Shown here: piece after piece, positions 34,813 to 43,629 of the stretch | Layout: every line of letters begins with the position of its first letter | How positions within the stretch are numbered: the stretch's first letter is position 1 | Assembly (NCBI RefSeq): GCF_030123405.1 | Contig: NZ_CP126110.1 | Span: forward strand, 1,054,001 to 1,118,000 | From: Neobacillus sp. WH10 | Lineage (GTDB): Bacteria > Bacillota > Bacilli > Bacillales > Cytobacillaceae | Direction: 5' to 3' | DNA length: 64,000 bases | The notes under the pieces: generated by a model | Database searches by the model: none | Seen by the model: the letters and a program-made list of their open reading frames with translations, nothing else | What the model was told of the DNA's origin: nothing | Position numbers and translations under genes: made by a program

Positions 34813-36450
34813 ATGATGAAGAAAAGAACGTCACTTGTTTTGGCATTAGGTTTAACGATGGGGTCTGTGATACCGATTTCGGCTGCAGCAAATACGATTC
34901 CGTACAATGTTACGGTTCAGAAGGAAGCAAAGCAGTTTGGGAAAGATGTAAAGGTAAATTGGAAAAAAGGACAAGCGGTCCCATCCTTCGTTCATGGAAA
35001 ATTATCGACTAAGACTCACAAAAATAAAGATGATATAAAGCAATTTTTAAAAGAAAATAAAGAGCTCTATCAATTGGATTCCGATAAAGATTTGACCCTG
35101 CTCGATGTAGAAACAGACGAGCTTGGCAGCACTCACTATAATTTTGTCCAATCTGTCCAGGGAATTCCGGTTGATGGGGCAGAATTTAAAGTTCATACCG
35201 ATAAAGACGGGATTATAACGGCTGTAAATGGTGATGTGTTCCCAGATGCTTCCTCATACTTTAAAGGAAAGCTGAAAGCACAGGTTGCTAAGGAGTCTGC
35301 ATTAGAAAAGGCATGGAAATCGATTAATGTAACCAAAGCGGAAACAGAAACTAATGCGGAAGCGGACCCTGATGGTAAAAAGTTTGAGGATACAGTTGAA
35401 AAAGCAGATCTTGTTGTTTATAAAAATGAAAATGACTTTTACCTAGCTTATAAAATAAACCTGCAATTCATTCAGCCATATCCGGCAAACTGGGTCGTAT
35501 ATGTGGATGCTATAAATGGTAATGTCCTAGATTCCTATAATGCCGTGAATGACTCAGGTACTGGAATCGGCGTTCTAGGAGATACGAAAACGCTTAACAC
35601 CTATTATTCCGGCGGAACCTACTTGTTGTATGATACGACTAAGCCAATGGCAGGTGTGATTGAAACTAGAACAGCAGTTAATAAAACAAGGCTGCCAGGT
35701 AATTATTCTGTTGATCCTGATAATAACTTTAATGCGACGTCACAGGGTGCGGATGTTGATGCCCACTACTATGCTGGTGCTGTCTATGATTATTATAAAA
35801 ACACGTTTAATCGAAATAGTTTTGATGGAAATGGAGCAACACTTCGTTCAACTGTTCACTACGGTAGAAATTACAACAATGCGTTCTGGAACGGGTCGCA
35901 GATGGTGTATGGTGATGGGGATGGAACAACCTTTACATCATTATCCGGATCGCTTGATGTTATTGCCCACGAATTAACCCATGCGGTAACAGAAAGAACG
36001 GCGGGATTAGAATACAGATATCAATCCGGTGCACTGAATGAATCGATCTCTGATACGTTCGGGGTATTCCTTGATAAAGATGACTATTTAATCGGTGAAG
36101 ATGTGTATACGCCGAAAAAAGCAGGCGATGCGCTGCGCAGTTTATCAAACCCAAGCCTTTATGGACAACCAGAGCATATGAGTAATTATGTAAATACGAC
36201 TTCTGATAATGGCGGTGTCCATACAAATAGCGGTATTCCAAACAAAGCTGCCCATTTAACGATTTCCAAGCTGGGAATATCTGTAGCAGAGAAAATCTAC
36301 TATCGTGCACTAACTGTTTATCTATCACCAACGAGTAACTTTAGCGACGCACGTGCCTCACTTCTAGCTGCGGCAGCCGATTTATACGGCACCGGCAGCA
36401 CACAGTACAATGCTGTTGCATCTGCTTGGACACAAGTAGGGGTAAACTAA
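34813..36450 (+). CDS. npr: Thermolysin-type neutral metalloprotease, M4 (545 aa)
   Basis: Secreted zinc protease precursor. Signal peptide (about 1-26), FTP/PepSY propeptide (to about 240), then the catalytic domain with HELTH (first zinc His about 386), NESISDTFG (third zinc ligand Glu) and GGVHTNSGIPNKA (catalytic His). It is full-length for bacillolysin. ATG 34813 follows AGGAGG; the upstream frame to 34780 is not needed. Followed by a perfect terminator at 36462. Confidence 0.95.
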   Translation: MMKKRTSLVLALGLTMGSVIPISAAANTIPYNVTVQKEAKQFGKDVKVNWKKGQAVPSFVHGKLSTKTHKNKDDIKQFLKENKELYQLDSDKDLTLLDVETDELGSTHYNFVQSVQGIPVDGAEFKVHTDKDGIITAVNGDVFPDASSYFKGKLKAQVAKESALEKAWKSINVTKAETETNAEADPDGKKFEDTVEKADLVVYKNENDFYLAYKINLQFIQPYPANWVVYVDAINGNVLDSYNAVNDSGTGIGVLGDTKTLNTYYSGGTYLLYDTTKPMAGVIETRTAVNKTRLPGNYSVDPDNNFNATSQGADVDAHYYAGAVYDYYKNTFNRNSFDGNGATLRSTVHYGRNYNNAFWNGSQMVYGDGDGTTFTSLSGSLDVIAHELTHAVTERTAGLEYRYQSGALNESISDTFGVFLDKDDYLIGEDVYTPKKAGDALRSLSNPSLYGQPEHMSNYVNTTSDNGGVHTNSGIPNKAAHLTISKLGISVAEKIYYRALTVYLSPTSNFSDARASLLAAAADLYGTGSTQYNAVASAWTQVGVN

Positions 36451-36461
36451 TAATGGAAAAC

Positions 36462-36499
36462 AACAGCCATCGCAAAATGTGATGGCTGTTGAATTTTTT
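36462..36499 (+). terminator. Rho-independent terminator of the protease gene
   Basis: AACAGCCATC and GATGGCTGTT are perfect 10-bp arms followed by GAATTTTTT. Confidence 0.9.
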
Positions 36500-36669
36500 A
36501 GGATTTAATTGTATTTAATAAAAGGTCTTAAAGGCTGGATATAGAATATTATTATTATCTATACTTTATGTATAATTTTAGGTAGAAATGTTTTGGTTCC
36601 ATCGATACAAAGGTGTTATCTAATTATATCCGAAGAAATCCCTACAAAAAAAGAAAGGTGTTGTTGTAA

Positions 36670-37212
36670 ATGGTAAGTTCTAAGTCTAAAAAGGAGCTTA
36701 TTGGCTGGGGAAAAGCACTATTTATCGCTGCAGCCATTGCCGTTATTATAAGAACATTTTTATTTGCTCCGTATGTCGTTGAAGGTGCATCAATGGAACC
36801 GACCTTACATAATCAAGAGAAAATTTTTGTAAATAAAATGAACTATTCGAACAATATTAAGAGAGGCGACATAGTCATTATTAAAGGGCAAACTGAAAAT
36901 TATGTAAAAAGAATCATCGGAACTCCTGGCGATAAGATTGAAATGAACGATGACCATTTATTAATCAATGGGGAGCTCTATAAGGAATCCTACCTTTCAG
37001 AAAATCGTAAGGCAGCTGAGGAAATGGATATTCAGTTAACAGGGGACTTTGGACCAATTGTTGTCCCTGCCAACCATTATTTTGTTATGGGAGATAATCG
37101 CCTAAGAAGCATGGATAGCCGCAATGGTTTAGATTTTATCAACAAAAAAGACATTAAAGGGAAAAGTGAATTTGTTATTTTTCCATTCTCAAATATTAGA
37201 GAGGTAAAGTAG
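36670..37212 (+). CDS. lepB: Signal peptidase I (180 aa)
   Basis: Membrane serine-lysine protease that removes signal peptides. One N-terminal helix (about 14-33) precedes the catalytic Ser41 in GASMEPTL and Lys80 in YVKRIIGTPGD; VMGDNR is conserved. Small, as in Gram-positive Sip proteins. GAAAGG precedes the ATG. Located next to a secreted protease, though there is no sign of cotranscription. Confidence 0.93.
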   Translation: MVSSKSKKELIGWGKALFIAAAIAVIIRTFLFAPYVVEGASMEPTLHNQEKIFVNKMNYSNNIKRGDIVIIKGQTENYVKRIIGTPGDKIEMNDDHLLINGELYKESYLSENRKAAEEMDIQLTGDFGPIVVPANHYFVMGDNRLRSMDSRNGLDFINKKDIKGKSEFVIFPFSNIREVK

Positions 37213-37300
37213 TTTTTCGTCGGCGGTTTAGTCAAGGAAATGGAGGGAATAACGCTTTTTTAAAAACTAAGCAATCATAATAGAAAAATCGATGAATTTT

Positions 37301-37328
37301 AAGGCGGCATCATTGCGGCCTTTTTTTG
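37301..37328 (+). terminator. Rho-independent terminator
   Basis: AAGGCGGC and GCGGCCTT (near-complementary) followed by seven T residues, after lepB. Confidence 0.75.
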
Positions 37329-37350
37329 TTGAGTAAGAATAGGCATGAGG

Positions 37351-37503
37351 GCAAAAAAAAGGATTGGTGTCTGGCACCAATCAAATTATGGGAAGTTTTA
37401 AGAAATGAGCTCAATGAACTTATTTCCTAATTAAGTTACTTTTATAGTAAGAAAAACTTGTGTAGAACTTAGGGGGAAGTTGTGTGGAAGTTGTGAAGAT
37501 TTT
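37351..37503. repeat. Direct repeat A flanking bioB (~150 bp)
   Basis: Nearly identical to repeat B at 38707-38860. It includes a GATTGGTG-tctgg-CACCAATC hairpin and an identical stretch of over 80 bp that includes AAATGAGCTCAATGAACTTA. Together they bracket bioB and its operator. Confidence 0.85.
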
Positions 37504-37587
37504 CAGATGAAAACATTTAGGCCGAATTACCCGTAAAATCCAAAAATTGCATAAAAATATTTTAATAATAGTAAACATGATATATAA

Positions 37588-37630
37588 TTTTGATTGTTAA
37601 CCGCGTTATTATTTTAGTTAACAATCAAAA
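37588..37630. promoter_or_regulatory. BirA (biotin repressor) operator upstream of bioB
   Basis: Perfect 14-bp arms TTTTGATTGTTAAC and GTTAACAATCAAAA are separated by 15 nt, the known Bacillus BirA operator pattern. It ends 14 nt before the bioB start codon. Confidence 0.92.
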
Positions 37631-37643
37631 ATGGGGTGATGGC

Positions 37644-38657
37644 ATGAATTGGTTCACGCTGGCAAAACAAGTTATTGAAGGTTATGAACTAACAAACGAA
37701 GAAGCGAAGGAAATCTTATTATCCAATGATGAGGACATTTTATCACTCGTTAATGGAGCCTATGAAATTCGCAGACATTATTACGGAAAAAAAGTGAAGT
37801 TGAATTTGATTATTAATGCTAAAAGCGGCCTATGTCCTGAGGACTGTGGGTATTGTGCCCAATCGATTAAAGCAAAAACAGAAATTGATCGGTATACACT
37901 TATTAGCAAACAAACAATTGTGGAGGGTGCTAAGGAAGCGAAAAAGAATAGAATAGGTACATATTGTATCGTAATGAGCGGCAGGAAGCCAACCAATAAT
38001 GAGGTGGATACAGTGATCTCTGCTGTTCAAGAAATTAAAAATGAGGTTGAGCACATCAAAATATGTGCCTGTATGGGACTTGTGTCCGAAGAGCAGGCAG
38101 TTAGGCTGAAATCCGCCGGTGTGGACCGGTTTAATCATAATATAAATACAAGTGCTAACCATCATGGGAACATTACCACCACGCATGATTATGAGGATCG
38201 GGTCCAGACGATTGAAAGTGTAAAGAAAGCCGGAATTTCTCCATGTTCCGGTGTAATCTGCGGGATGGGTGAAACAGATGAGGATATCGTTGAGATGGCC
38301 TTTGCACTGAAAGAGCTAGATGCTGATTCCATTCCAGTTAATTTCCTTCATCCAATCAAGGGAACAAAGCTTGAGGATCTAGATGAATTAACCCCGATTC
38401 GCTGCTTGAAAATTTTATCTCTATTCCGGTTTGTAAATCCGACAAAGGAGATTCGCATTTCTGGCGGCCGTGAATTCAACCTGCGTTCCCTGCAAAATTT
38501 AGGGTTATTCATTGCGAACTCCATTTTTGTCGGCGACTATTTAACAACTGATGGACAATGTGCGGATACCGACTTCCAGCTCATTAAGGATCTCGGATTC
38601 GAAATCGAAGATAACCCATTCGAACTAGAAAGCCAATCATTTGCAAAAACCTATTAA
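37644..38657 (+). CDS. bioB: Biotin synthase BioB (337 aa)
   Basis: Radical SAM enzyme that inserts sulfur into dethiobiotin. The cluster-binding CxxxCxxC is in [21 protein letters not shown] and RISGGRE further match the family. It stands alone, with no other bio genes nearby. ATG 37644 follows GGGGTGATGG; it sits immediately after a BirA operator, so it should be repressed by biotin. The gene is bracketed by ~150-bp direct repeats. Confidence 0.96.
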   Translation: MNWFTLAKQVIEGYELTNEEAKEILLSNDEDILSLVNGAYEIRRHYYGKKVKLNLIINAKSGLCPEDCGYCAQSIKAKTEIDRYTLISKQTIVEGAKEAKKNRIGTYCIVMSGRKPTNNEVDTVISAVQEIKNEVEHIKICACMGLVSEEQAVRLKSAGVDRFNHNINTSANHHGNITTTHDYEDRVQTIESVKKAGISPCSGVICGMGETDEDIVEMAFALKELDADSIPVNFLHPIKGTKLEDLDELTPIRCLKILSLFRFVNPTKEIRISGGREFNLRSLQNLGLFIANSIFVGDYLTTDGQCADTDFQLIKDLGFEIEDNPFELESQSFAKTY

Positions 38658-38665
38658 TAATTGGT

Positions 38666-38695
38666 GATGCCCTATGCTAAACAGCTGAGGGCATC
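38666..38695 (+). terminator. Hairpin after bioB
   Basis: GATGCCCT and AGGGCATC are perfect 8-bp arms over a 14-nt loop; the following T tract is weak. Confidence 0.55.
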
Positions 38696-38706
38696 GCTAC
38701 GTTTTG

Positions 38707-38860
38707 AGCAAAAAAAATAGATTGGTGTCAGGCACCAATCAAATTATGGGAAGTTTTAAGAAATGAGCTCAATGAACTTATTTCCTAATTAAGTTACTTT
38801 TATAGTAAGAAAAACTTGTGTAGAAATTAGGTAGAACTTATGTGGAAGTTGTGAAGATTT
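38707..38860. repeat. Direct repeat B flanking bioB (~150 bp)
   Basis: Second copy of the element at 37351, in the same orientation. It carries GATTGGTG-tcagg-CACCAATC and the same long core. A right-hand GGTGCCTGACACC at 38914 faces its left GGTGTCAGGCACC (38724), giving the outline of a ~205-bp MITE-like unit. Confidence 0.85.
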
Positions 38861-38913
38861 CCTCAGGATGGTGGGAGGCAGTTTAAAATGACTTCTCCTA
38901 AAAACAGGAAAAT

Positions 38914-38950
38914 GGTGCCTGACACCTTTATTGGTGTTAGCACCTTTTTT
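38914..38950 (+). terminator. Hairpin with T run, contains GGTGCCTGACACC
   Basis: GGTGC and GCACC outer arms and CACC/GGTG inner arms are followed by TTTTTT. Also the right end of the repeat unit at 38724. Confidence 0.6.
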
Positions 38951-39214
38951 ATATGTTAAATACTTATTAAAGGGTTCGGTTCATAAAATTAAATGACCAA
39001 ATCTGTTAATTTTGGTAATATTGTGATAAATAGTAGAAAAGTATTCCTCTGTTACATCAAGATAATAATCCCTCAACTAGATAATGATAACACCCACCCA
39101 ATACATAGTTCCAAATCCTTATTGTTATGAATAGAACCAAATATGAATCATAAATATTAACAACCAAACTCTTGTCTTCCAAACTACAAATAAACTTAAA
39201 AGGAGCTAACGAAT
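38951..39214. other. Leader of the nucleoside phosphorylase-ECF operon
   Basis: Long AT-rich upstream region. No known riboswitch or T-box pattern was recognised; presumably contains the promoter. Confidence 0.45.
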
Positions 39215-39961
39215 ATGGAACATAACCTACAACCGCATATTAGAATTGCTAACGGGCATGAAGTGCAATACGCATTACTGCCAGGAGACCCAGGCCGTGT
39301 CGACGAAGTAGCTAAATTCTTAGAAAATCCCGTGGAGATCGCCAATAATCGGGAATACAAAACTGTGAAAGGTCAATATAAAGGAGTACCTGTTTTCGTG
39401 ACCTCCACAGGGATTGGCGGTGTATCTGCCGGAATTGCTATCGAAGAGTTAAAGAATATTGGTGTTAACGTGATGATTCGGATTGGCAGCTGCGGTGCCT
39501 TGCAGCCTAATTTACGTCTAGGCGACTTGGTAATTGCTTCTGGTGCCGTGAGAAATGACGGAGCGTCTTATTCTTATATAAACAAGGCCTATCCAGCAAT
39601 TCCAGATACCGAGTTGTTATTTCATGTTATTAACGATGCAAAAAAGATTGGTGCAAAAAATTACACAGGTATTGTCAGATGTCATGACAGCTTTTATACT
39701 GATAAAGAACCAGAAATCGACAAGTATTGGTCAGAAAGAGGAATTCTCGCTTCAGATATGGAAACAGCTGCTCTTTTTGTAATTGGCGGCTTACGCGGTA
39801 TTAAGACTGCTTCCATTTTAAATGTTGTTGTCGAAAAAGAGGGGGATTTGGAAGGGGGAATCAATGATTACATTGATGCAAAAAACAATAGCAAACGTGG
39901 GGAAGAGCTTGAAATCCTTACTGCACTTGAAGCGATTGTTTCCTATGATTCTACTTTTTAA
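39215..39961 (+). CDS. Uridine phosphorylase-like nucleoside phosphorylase (248 aa)
   Basis: NP-I family phosphorylase, most like uridine phosphorylase: LLPGDPGRVDEVA, STGIGGVSAGIAIEEL, RIGSCGALQP and SDMETAALF. It should cleave a pyrimidine nucleoside with phosphate to base and ribose-1-phosphate. It heads an operon with an ECF transporter, 22 nt before the S-component gene, so the transporter probably brings in its substrate. AAAAGGAGC precedes the ATG. Confidence 0.87.
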   Translation: MEHNLQPHIRIANGHEVQYALLPGDPGRVDEVAKFLENPVEIANNREYKTVKGQYKGVPVFVTSTGIGGVSAGIAIEELKNIGVNVMIRIGSCGALQPNLRLGDLVIASGAVRNDGASYSYINKAYPAIPDTELLFHVINDAKKIGAKNYTGIVRCHDSFYTDKEPEIDKYWSERGILASDMETAALFVIGGLRGIKTASILNVVVEKEGDLEGGINDYIDAKNNSKRGEELEILTALEAIVSYDSTF

Positions 39962-39983
39962 TTAAGAAAAGGGGGTTTCTTCA

Positions 39984-40586
39984 TTGAAAAAGCAAAGCAT
40001 GTGGTCGTTACGTTTATCAACAGCTGCGCTCGTTCTTATTCCAGTAGCAGTAGGTATCAATTATATTGGTAAATTAATTGCAGCATCCCTGAAACTGCCG
40101 CTATGGTTGGATTCCATTGGAACCGTCCTAGCAGCGATGTTGGGAGGTCCCATTGTCGGTGCTTTAGCTGGAGCAATTAATAATATTATTTATGGTTTTA
40201 CCGATCCTATTTCCTTTGTTTATGCAATTACTAGTGTCGCGATTGGCTTATCGGTTGGAATTTTATTTTTCAAAGGCTATATTTCTAGCTGGGGAAAAGC
40301 CATCGTTGCCGGTTTAATCATTGGACTTATAGCAACGGTTGTTTCCACTCCAATTAATATAGGTTTCTGGGGTGGTACAACAGGAAATGTTTGGGGAGAC
40401 TCATTATTTGCTTTTATTCTAGCAAAAACCGATTCTACTTGGCTGGCATCACTGCTTGATGAACTGGTTGTTGATGTCCCGGATAAATTGTTAGTTGTTT
40501 TAATTAGCTTTGGTATTTTCAAAGGATTACCTCGGAATGTCGTTCAATTATATAACAATAATGAAAAGATAGAGACCTTAGATTAA
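39984..40586 (+). CDS. ECF transporter S component, predicted nucleoside-specific (200 aa)
   Basis: Six-helix hydrophobic protein with the S-component-like segment LWLDSIGTVLAAMLGGPIVG and short loops. Such proteins bind the substrate for an energy-coupling-factor importer. Its place between a uridine phosphorylase gene and EcfT/EcfA genes suggests that a pyrimidine nucleoside is the ligand (inference). The TTG start follows AAGGGGG. Confidence 0.75.
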   Translation: MKKQSMWSLRLSTAALVLIPVAVGINYIGKLIAASLKLPLWLDSIGTVLAAMLGGPIVGALAGAINNIIYGFTDPISFVYAITSVAIGLSVGILFFKGYISSWGKAIVAGLIIGLIATVVSTPINIGFWGGTTGNVWGDSLFAFILAKTDSTWLASLLDELVVDVPDKLLVVLISFGIFKGLPRNVVQLYNNNEKIETLD

Positions 40587-40618
40587 GATTTTTTGCCAAA
40601 GAAAGCTGGTGAAGCTTT

Positions 40619-41386
40619 TTGAAATCGATTAGCTTGTATGTGGAAAGGGATTCGTTCATTCATGATATTGATCCCATCACGAAACTCTTATACATTCTCT
40701 TTGCCCTAATGATTCCTATTATTCTTCCATCGTTTACGATTTCTTTTTTTTGCTTGGGAATTAGTATTCTACTATTGTGTGTGGCGAAGGTTATTCGAAA
40801 AACGGTTCCTGTGTATAGTTTTGTTTTTCTCGTGCTGATTACGGTCGTCATCATTCAAGGTTTGTTTAAGCCTGAAAATGAGACTGTTCTTTTTCAATTG
40901 GGTCCAGTTGCTATGTATAAAGAAGGGCTGCTATATGCTTTAACGATCACGCTCCGAGTGACGAATATTGTCAGTTCCTTTTTGATCTTGATCCTGACAA
41001 CGAAACCATCGGATCTTGTCGAGACGCTTGTTCGTAAAGGAATGTCACCAAGAATCGGATATGTCATTGTTTCAGTATTTCAAATTATCCCCGAAATGAT
41101 GTCGAGCATGGGAACGATTATGGATGCGCAGCGGGCGAGAGGAATGGAGACAGAAGGTAATTTGTTTGTACGAGTCAAGGCTTTCGTGCCGTTATTGGGA
41201 CCGGTTATCCTAGGGTCGCTTATCAATACAAAGGAACGGGCGATGGCATTAGAAGTGAGGGGCTTCAATTCAAAGGCTTCAAAAACATATTTATATGAGG
41301 AAAAAACCTACACCCATAGCAGACTAATTCAGTCAGCAATTCTGTTTCTAGTAGTGGGAGCCGTAGCGTGGAGGATTTTTGTATGA
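40619..41386 (+). CDS. ecfT: ECF transporter transmembrane (T) component (255 aa)
   Basis: CbiQ/EcfT family membrane protein that couples the ATPases to the S component. The two cytoplasmic Arg-Gly motifs are visible in DAQRARGMETEG and LEVRGFN. TTG start with a weak ribosome site. Overlaps the next gene, showing coupling. This is a dedicated T unit, so the transporter is probably of the group I (single-substrate) type. Confidence 0.9.
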   Translation: MKSISLYVERDSFIHDIDPITKLLYILFALMIPIILPSFTISFFCLGISILLLCVAKVIRKTVPVYSFVFLVLITVVIIQGLFKPENETVLFQLGPVAMYKEGLLYALTITLRVTNIVSSFLILILTTKPSDLVETLVRKGMSPRIGYVIVSVFQIIPEMMSSMGTIMDAQRARGMETEGNLFVRVKAFVPLLGPVILGSLINTKERAMALEVRGFNSKASKTYLYEEKTYTHSRLIQSAILFLVVGAVAWRIFV

Positions 41387-42228
41387 AAAAAATAATCGTT
41401 GAAGGTCTTAAATATAAATATCCATTATCCGAAACGCTCGCTTTAGCAGATATTTCGTTTCAAGTGAATGAAGGGGAATTTATCGGCATTATTGGGAAAA
41501 ACTCTGCGGGTAAGTCGACTTTATGTCAAGCGCTGGTTGGTCTCGTTCCTCATTTTTATAAAGGGGCATACGGAGGTAAAGTGGTCGTAGATGGACTTGA
41601 AGTGAAGAGTCATTCCATTGCTGACATTGCCTTGAAGGTGGGAATGGTATTTCAAAATCCATTTACCCAGGTGACGGGCTCGAAAATGACGGTTTATGAG
41701 GAAATTGCCTTCGGGCTTGAGAATATTGGACTGCCCCGTTCGGAAATTATTGAACGAATAGATTATGTGCTGGACCTGTTAAAAATTGAACAGGTAAAGG
41801 ACCAGAATCCCTTTGACTTATCTGGAGGGCAAATGCAGCGGATGGCAATCGCGAGTATTATTGCAATGAAGCCGGACATTCTAGTATTGGACGAACCGAC
41901 CTCCCAGCTCGACCCGGTAGGCTCCGAGGAGGTATTCAGTGCGATTCAATACCTAAGCAAGCAGGGGATAACCGTTATTCTCGCGGAACACAAAATAGAG
42001 AAGGTCGCCCAGTATTGCGAGAGGGTATTACTGCTAAATGACGGGAAAATGGTTGACTTGGATTCTCCTGAGAAAGTTTTTTCTCGGAAGGACCTTGAAG
42101 AGCATGGTGTAAGGGCACCTGTTTTTACAAGAGTGTGTAAAGCCTTGGATGTAAAGATGGCTTCCTCGGACTATTACCCTGTAACTTTAGAGGATGCCGA
42201 GAAGGCATTAAGGGGGCGGATGCTTTGA
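41383..42228 (+). CDS. ecfA1: ECF transporter ATP-binding protein 1 (281 aa)
   Basis: ABC ATPase with Walker A GKNSAGKST, Q-loop FQNPFTQ, signature LSGGQMQR and Walker B ILVLDEPT. ATG 41383 overlaps the EcfT stop and has GGAGG upstream. It forms a heterodimer with the next gene product. Confidence 0.9.
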   Translation: MKKIIVEGLKYKYPLSETLALADISFQVNEGEFIGIIGKNSAGKSTLCQALVGLVPHFYKGAYGGKVVVDGLEVKSHSIADIALKVGMVFQNPFTQVTGSKMTVYEEIAFGLENIGLPRSEIIERIDYVLDLLKIEQVKDQNPFDLSGGQMQRMAIASIIAMKPDILVLDEPTSQLDPVGSEEVFSAIQYLSKQGITVILAEHKIEKVAQYCERVLLLNDGKMVDLDSPEKVFSRKDLEEHGVRAPVFTRVCKALDVKMASSDYYPVTLEDAEKALRGRML

Positions 42229-43010
42229 TCAAAGTATCCAATCTTTCTTTTGCTTATAAACAGGGTGGTCCCCCAGTGCTTTCGGGATTAAATTTAGAGT
42301 TCGACAAACGCTCTACAGCTATTATCGGTCAGAATGGTGCAGGAAAAACAACGTTTGTGAAATTACTAAAAGGTCTTCTGAAACCAGATGATGGACAAAT
42401 CTTAATTCATCATTTCGATGCAAAAAATAAAACCGCTGCAGAAATGGCAAGAACAATTGGACTTGTTTTTCAAAATCCCAATGATCAAATTTTTAAAAGA
42501 ACGGTTTTGGAAGAAGTGATGTTTGGCCCGTTGAATATTAAAATGGGCAAACATACTGCAGAGAAGCAGGCGATCAAAGCTTTAAAGATGGTGGAACTCA
42601 ACGATAAATTAGAGATGAATCCTCATGATTTGAGTTTATCGGAAAAGAAACTGCTTTGTATTGCATCCGTTGTGGCAATGGATACGGACATCATTATTCT
42701 TGATGAGCCGACAATTGCACAGGATCATTATGGAAAGGAAAAGATTCGCCAAATTATCCAAGCCTTGAAGGACCAAAACAAACTGGTCATGACGATTATC
42801 CATGACATGGATTTTGTTGCGGAGAACTTTGAACGGACGATTGTGTTTAATGAAGGCAGGGTCCTTCTCGATGGAGACACAAGATTCGTATTTTCACAGA
42901 AAGAACTTTTAAGAAAAGCCAAAGTCGAAGCACCAGGAATTACCCAATTAGCAGAAAAACTCGGAATAAAGAACACTATATTAACCGTCGATGAGTTTAT
43001 ACAGCATTAA
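42225..43010 (+). CDS. ecfA2: ECF transporter ATP-binding protein 2 (261 aa)
   Basis: Second ABC ATPase of the heterodimer, with Walker A GQNGAGKTT, Q-loop FQNPNDQ and Walker B IIILDEPT. The signature reads LSLSEKK rather than LSGGE/Q, so one composite ATP site may be weak, as in many asymmetric ABC pairs. TTG start overlaps the previous stop. Confidence 0.88.
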   Translation: MIKVSNLSFAYKQGGPPVLSGLNLEFDKRSTAIIGQNGAGKTTFVKLLKGLLKPDDGQILIHHFDAKNKTAAEMARTIGLVFQNPNDQIFKRTVLEEVMFGPLNIKMGKHTAEKQAIKALKMVELNDKLEMNPHDLSLSEKKLLCIASVVAMDTDIIILDEPTIAQDHYGKEKIRQIIQALKDQNKLVMTIIHDMDFVAENFERTIVFNEGRVLLDGDTRFVFSQKELLRKAKVEAPGITQLAEKLGIKNTILTVDEFIQH

Positions 43011-43094
43011 CGGGCAGTAAGCTCTCCACTTCAAGACTATGATAAAAAAGTATAGGTAGGGGATCAAATGCTCCTAAAAAACCGATTAAATTCA

Positions 43095-43137
43095 CTAACC
43101 ATCAGAGGAGATGGGGAAAATTCATTCTGATGGTTAG
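43095..43137 (+). terminator. Long-loop hairpin after the ECF operon
   Basis: CTAACCATCAGA and TCTGATGGTTAG are perfect 12-bp arms with a 19-nt loop. No T run follows, so it may be a processing or pausing structure. Confidence 0.45.
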
Positions 43138-43150
43138 TTGAACTTTATAA

Positions 43151-43200
43151 GGGTGTCAGGCACCATGTGAATTTTTCACATGGTGCCTGACACCCTTTTT
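43151..43200. terminator. Perfect 45-bp hairpin terminator (GGTGTCAGGCACC family)
   Basis: 21-bp perfect arms beginning GGGTGTCAGGCACC close over TTT and are followed by TTTTT. Same family as 2999 and 13410. The rest of the 43011-43346 gap holds nothing else recognised. Confidence 0.85.
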
Positions 43201-43346
43201 ATTATTTGTAAGTTAAAAATTTTGTTTTTTACGAATTTTTCCATATAATAGTATTAACAGTGTTCACACAATTGTTAATAATCTAATGATGTAGTGTTAA
43301 ATATAGGGAATTGAAAATATCAAGTATAAGCAAGGGGGAAAATGAA

Positions 43347-43568
43347 ATGTTCAGAGCTGCTGTTGCGGGTGTTCTTGGGTTCATTTTAATTTTTATCGAG
43401 TCAATGATTGTGATGAAGCTAAAAGGATATGCAACCATTGAATTTGGCGGCATCACACCGTTTATCAATGTTTGGGCGATGAACTTTTTCTTCGTTTTTG
43501 CGATTCTAACTCAGCTAACAAATTGGTATGCAAATAAGGAAAAACTAGAAGAAGATAATAGTTATTAA
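43347..43568 (+). CDS. Small two-helix membrane protein, unknown (73 aa)
   Basis: Two hydrophobic helices (about residues 2-22 and 40-60) and a charged C-terminal tail. ATG 43347 follows AAGGGGG. No family recognised. Ends before a strong shared terminator. Confidence 0.6.
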   Translation: MFRAAVAGVLGFILIFIESMIVMKLKGYATIEFGGITPFINVWAMNFFFVFAILTQLTNWYANKEKLEEDNSY

Positions 43569-43573
43569 AAAAA

Positions 43574-43612
43574 GGGCCGCAATCTTCAGAAAAGCTGAGA
43601 TTGCGGCCCATT
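43574..43612. terminator. Bidirectional terminator
   Basis: GGGCCGCAATCT and the complementary GATTGCGGCCC form a strong stem with A and T runs on both sides, between the small membrane-protein gene and potD. Confidence 0.9.
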
Positions 43613-43629
43613 TTGCATGCATCACCACA

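Noticed and set aside
38951..39214. Purine or other known riboswitch before the nucleoside phosphorylase
   Set aside because: No recognisable aptamer core was found.
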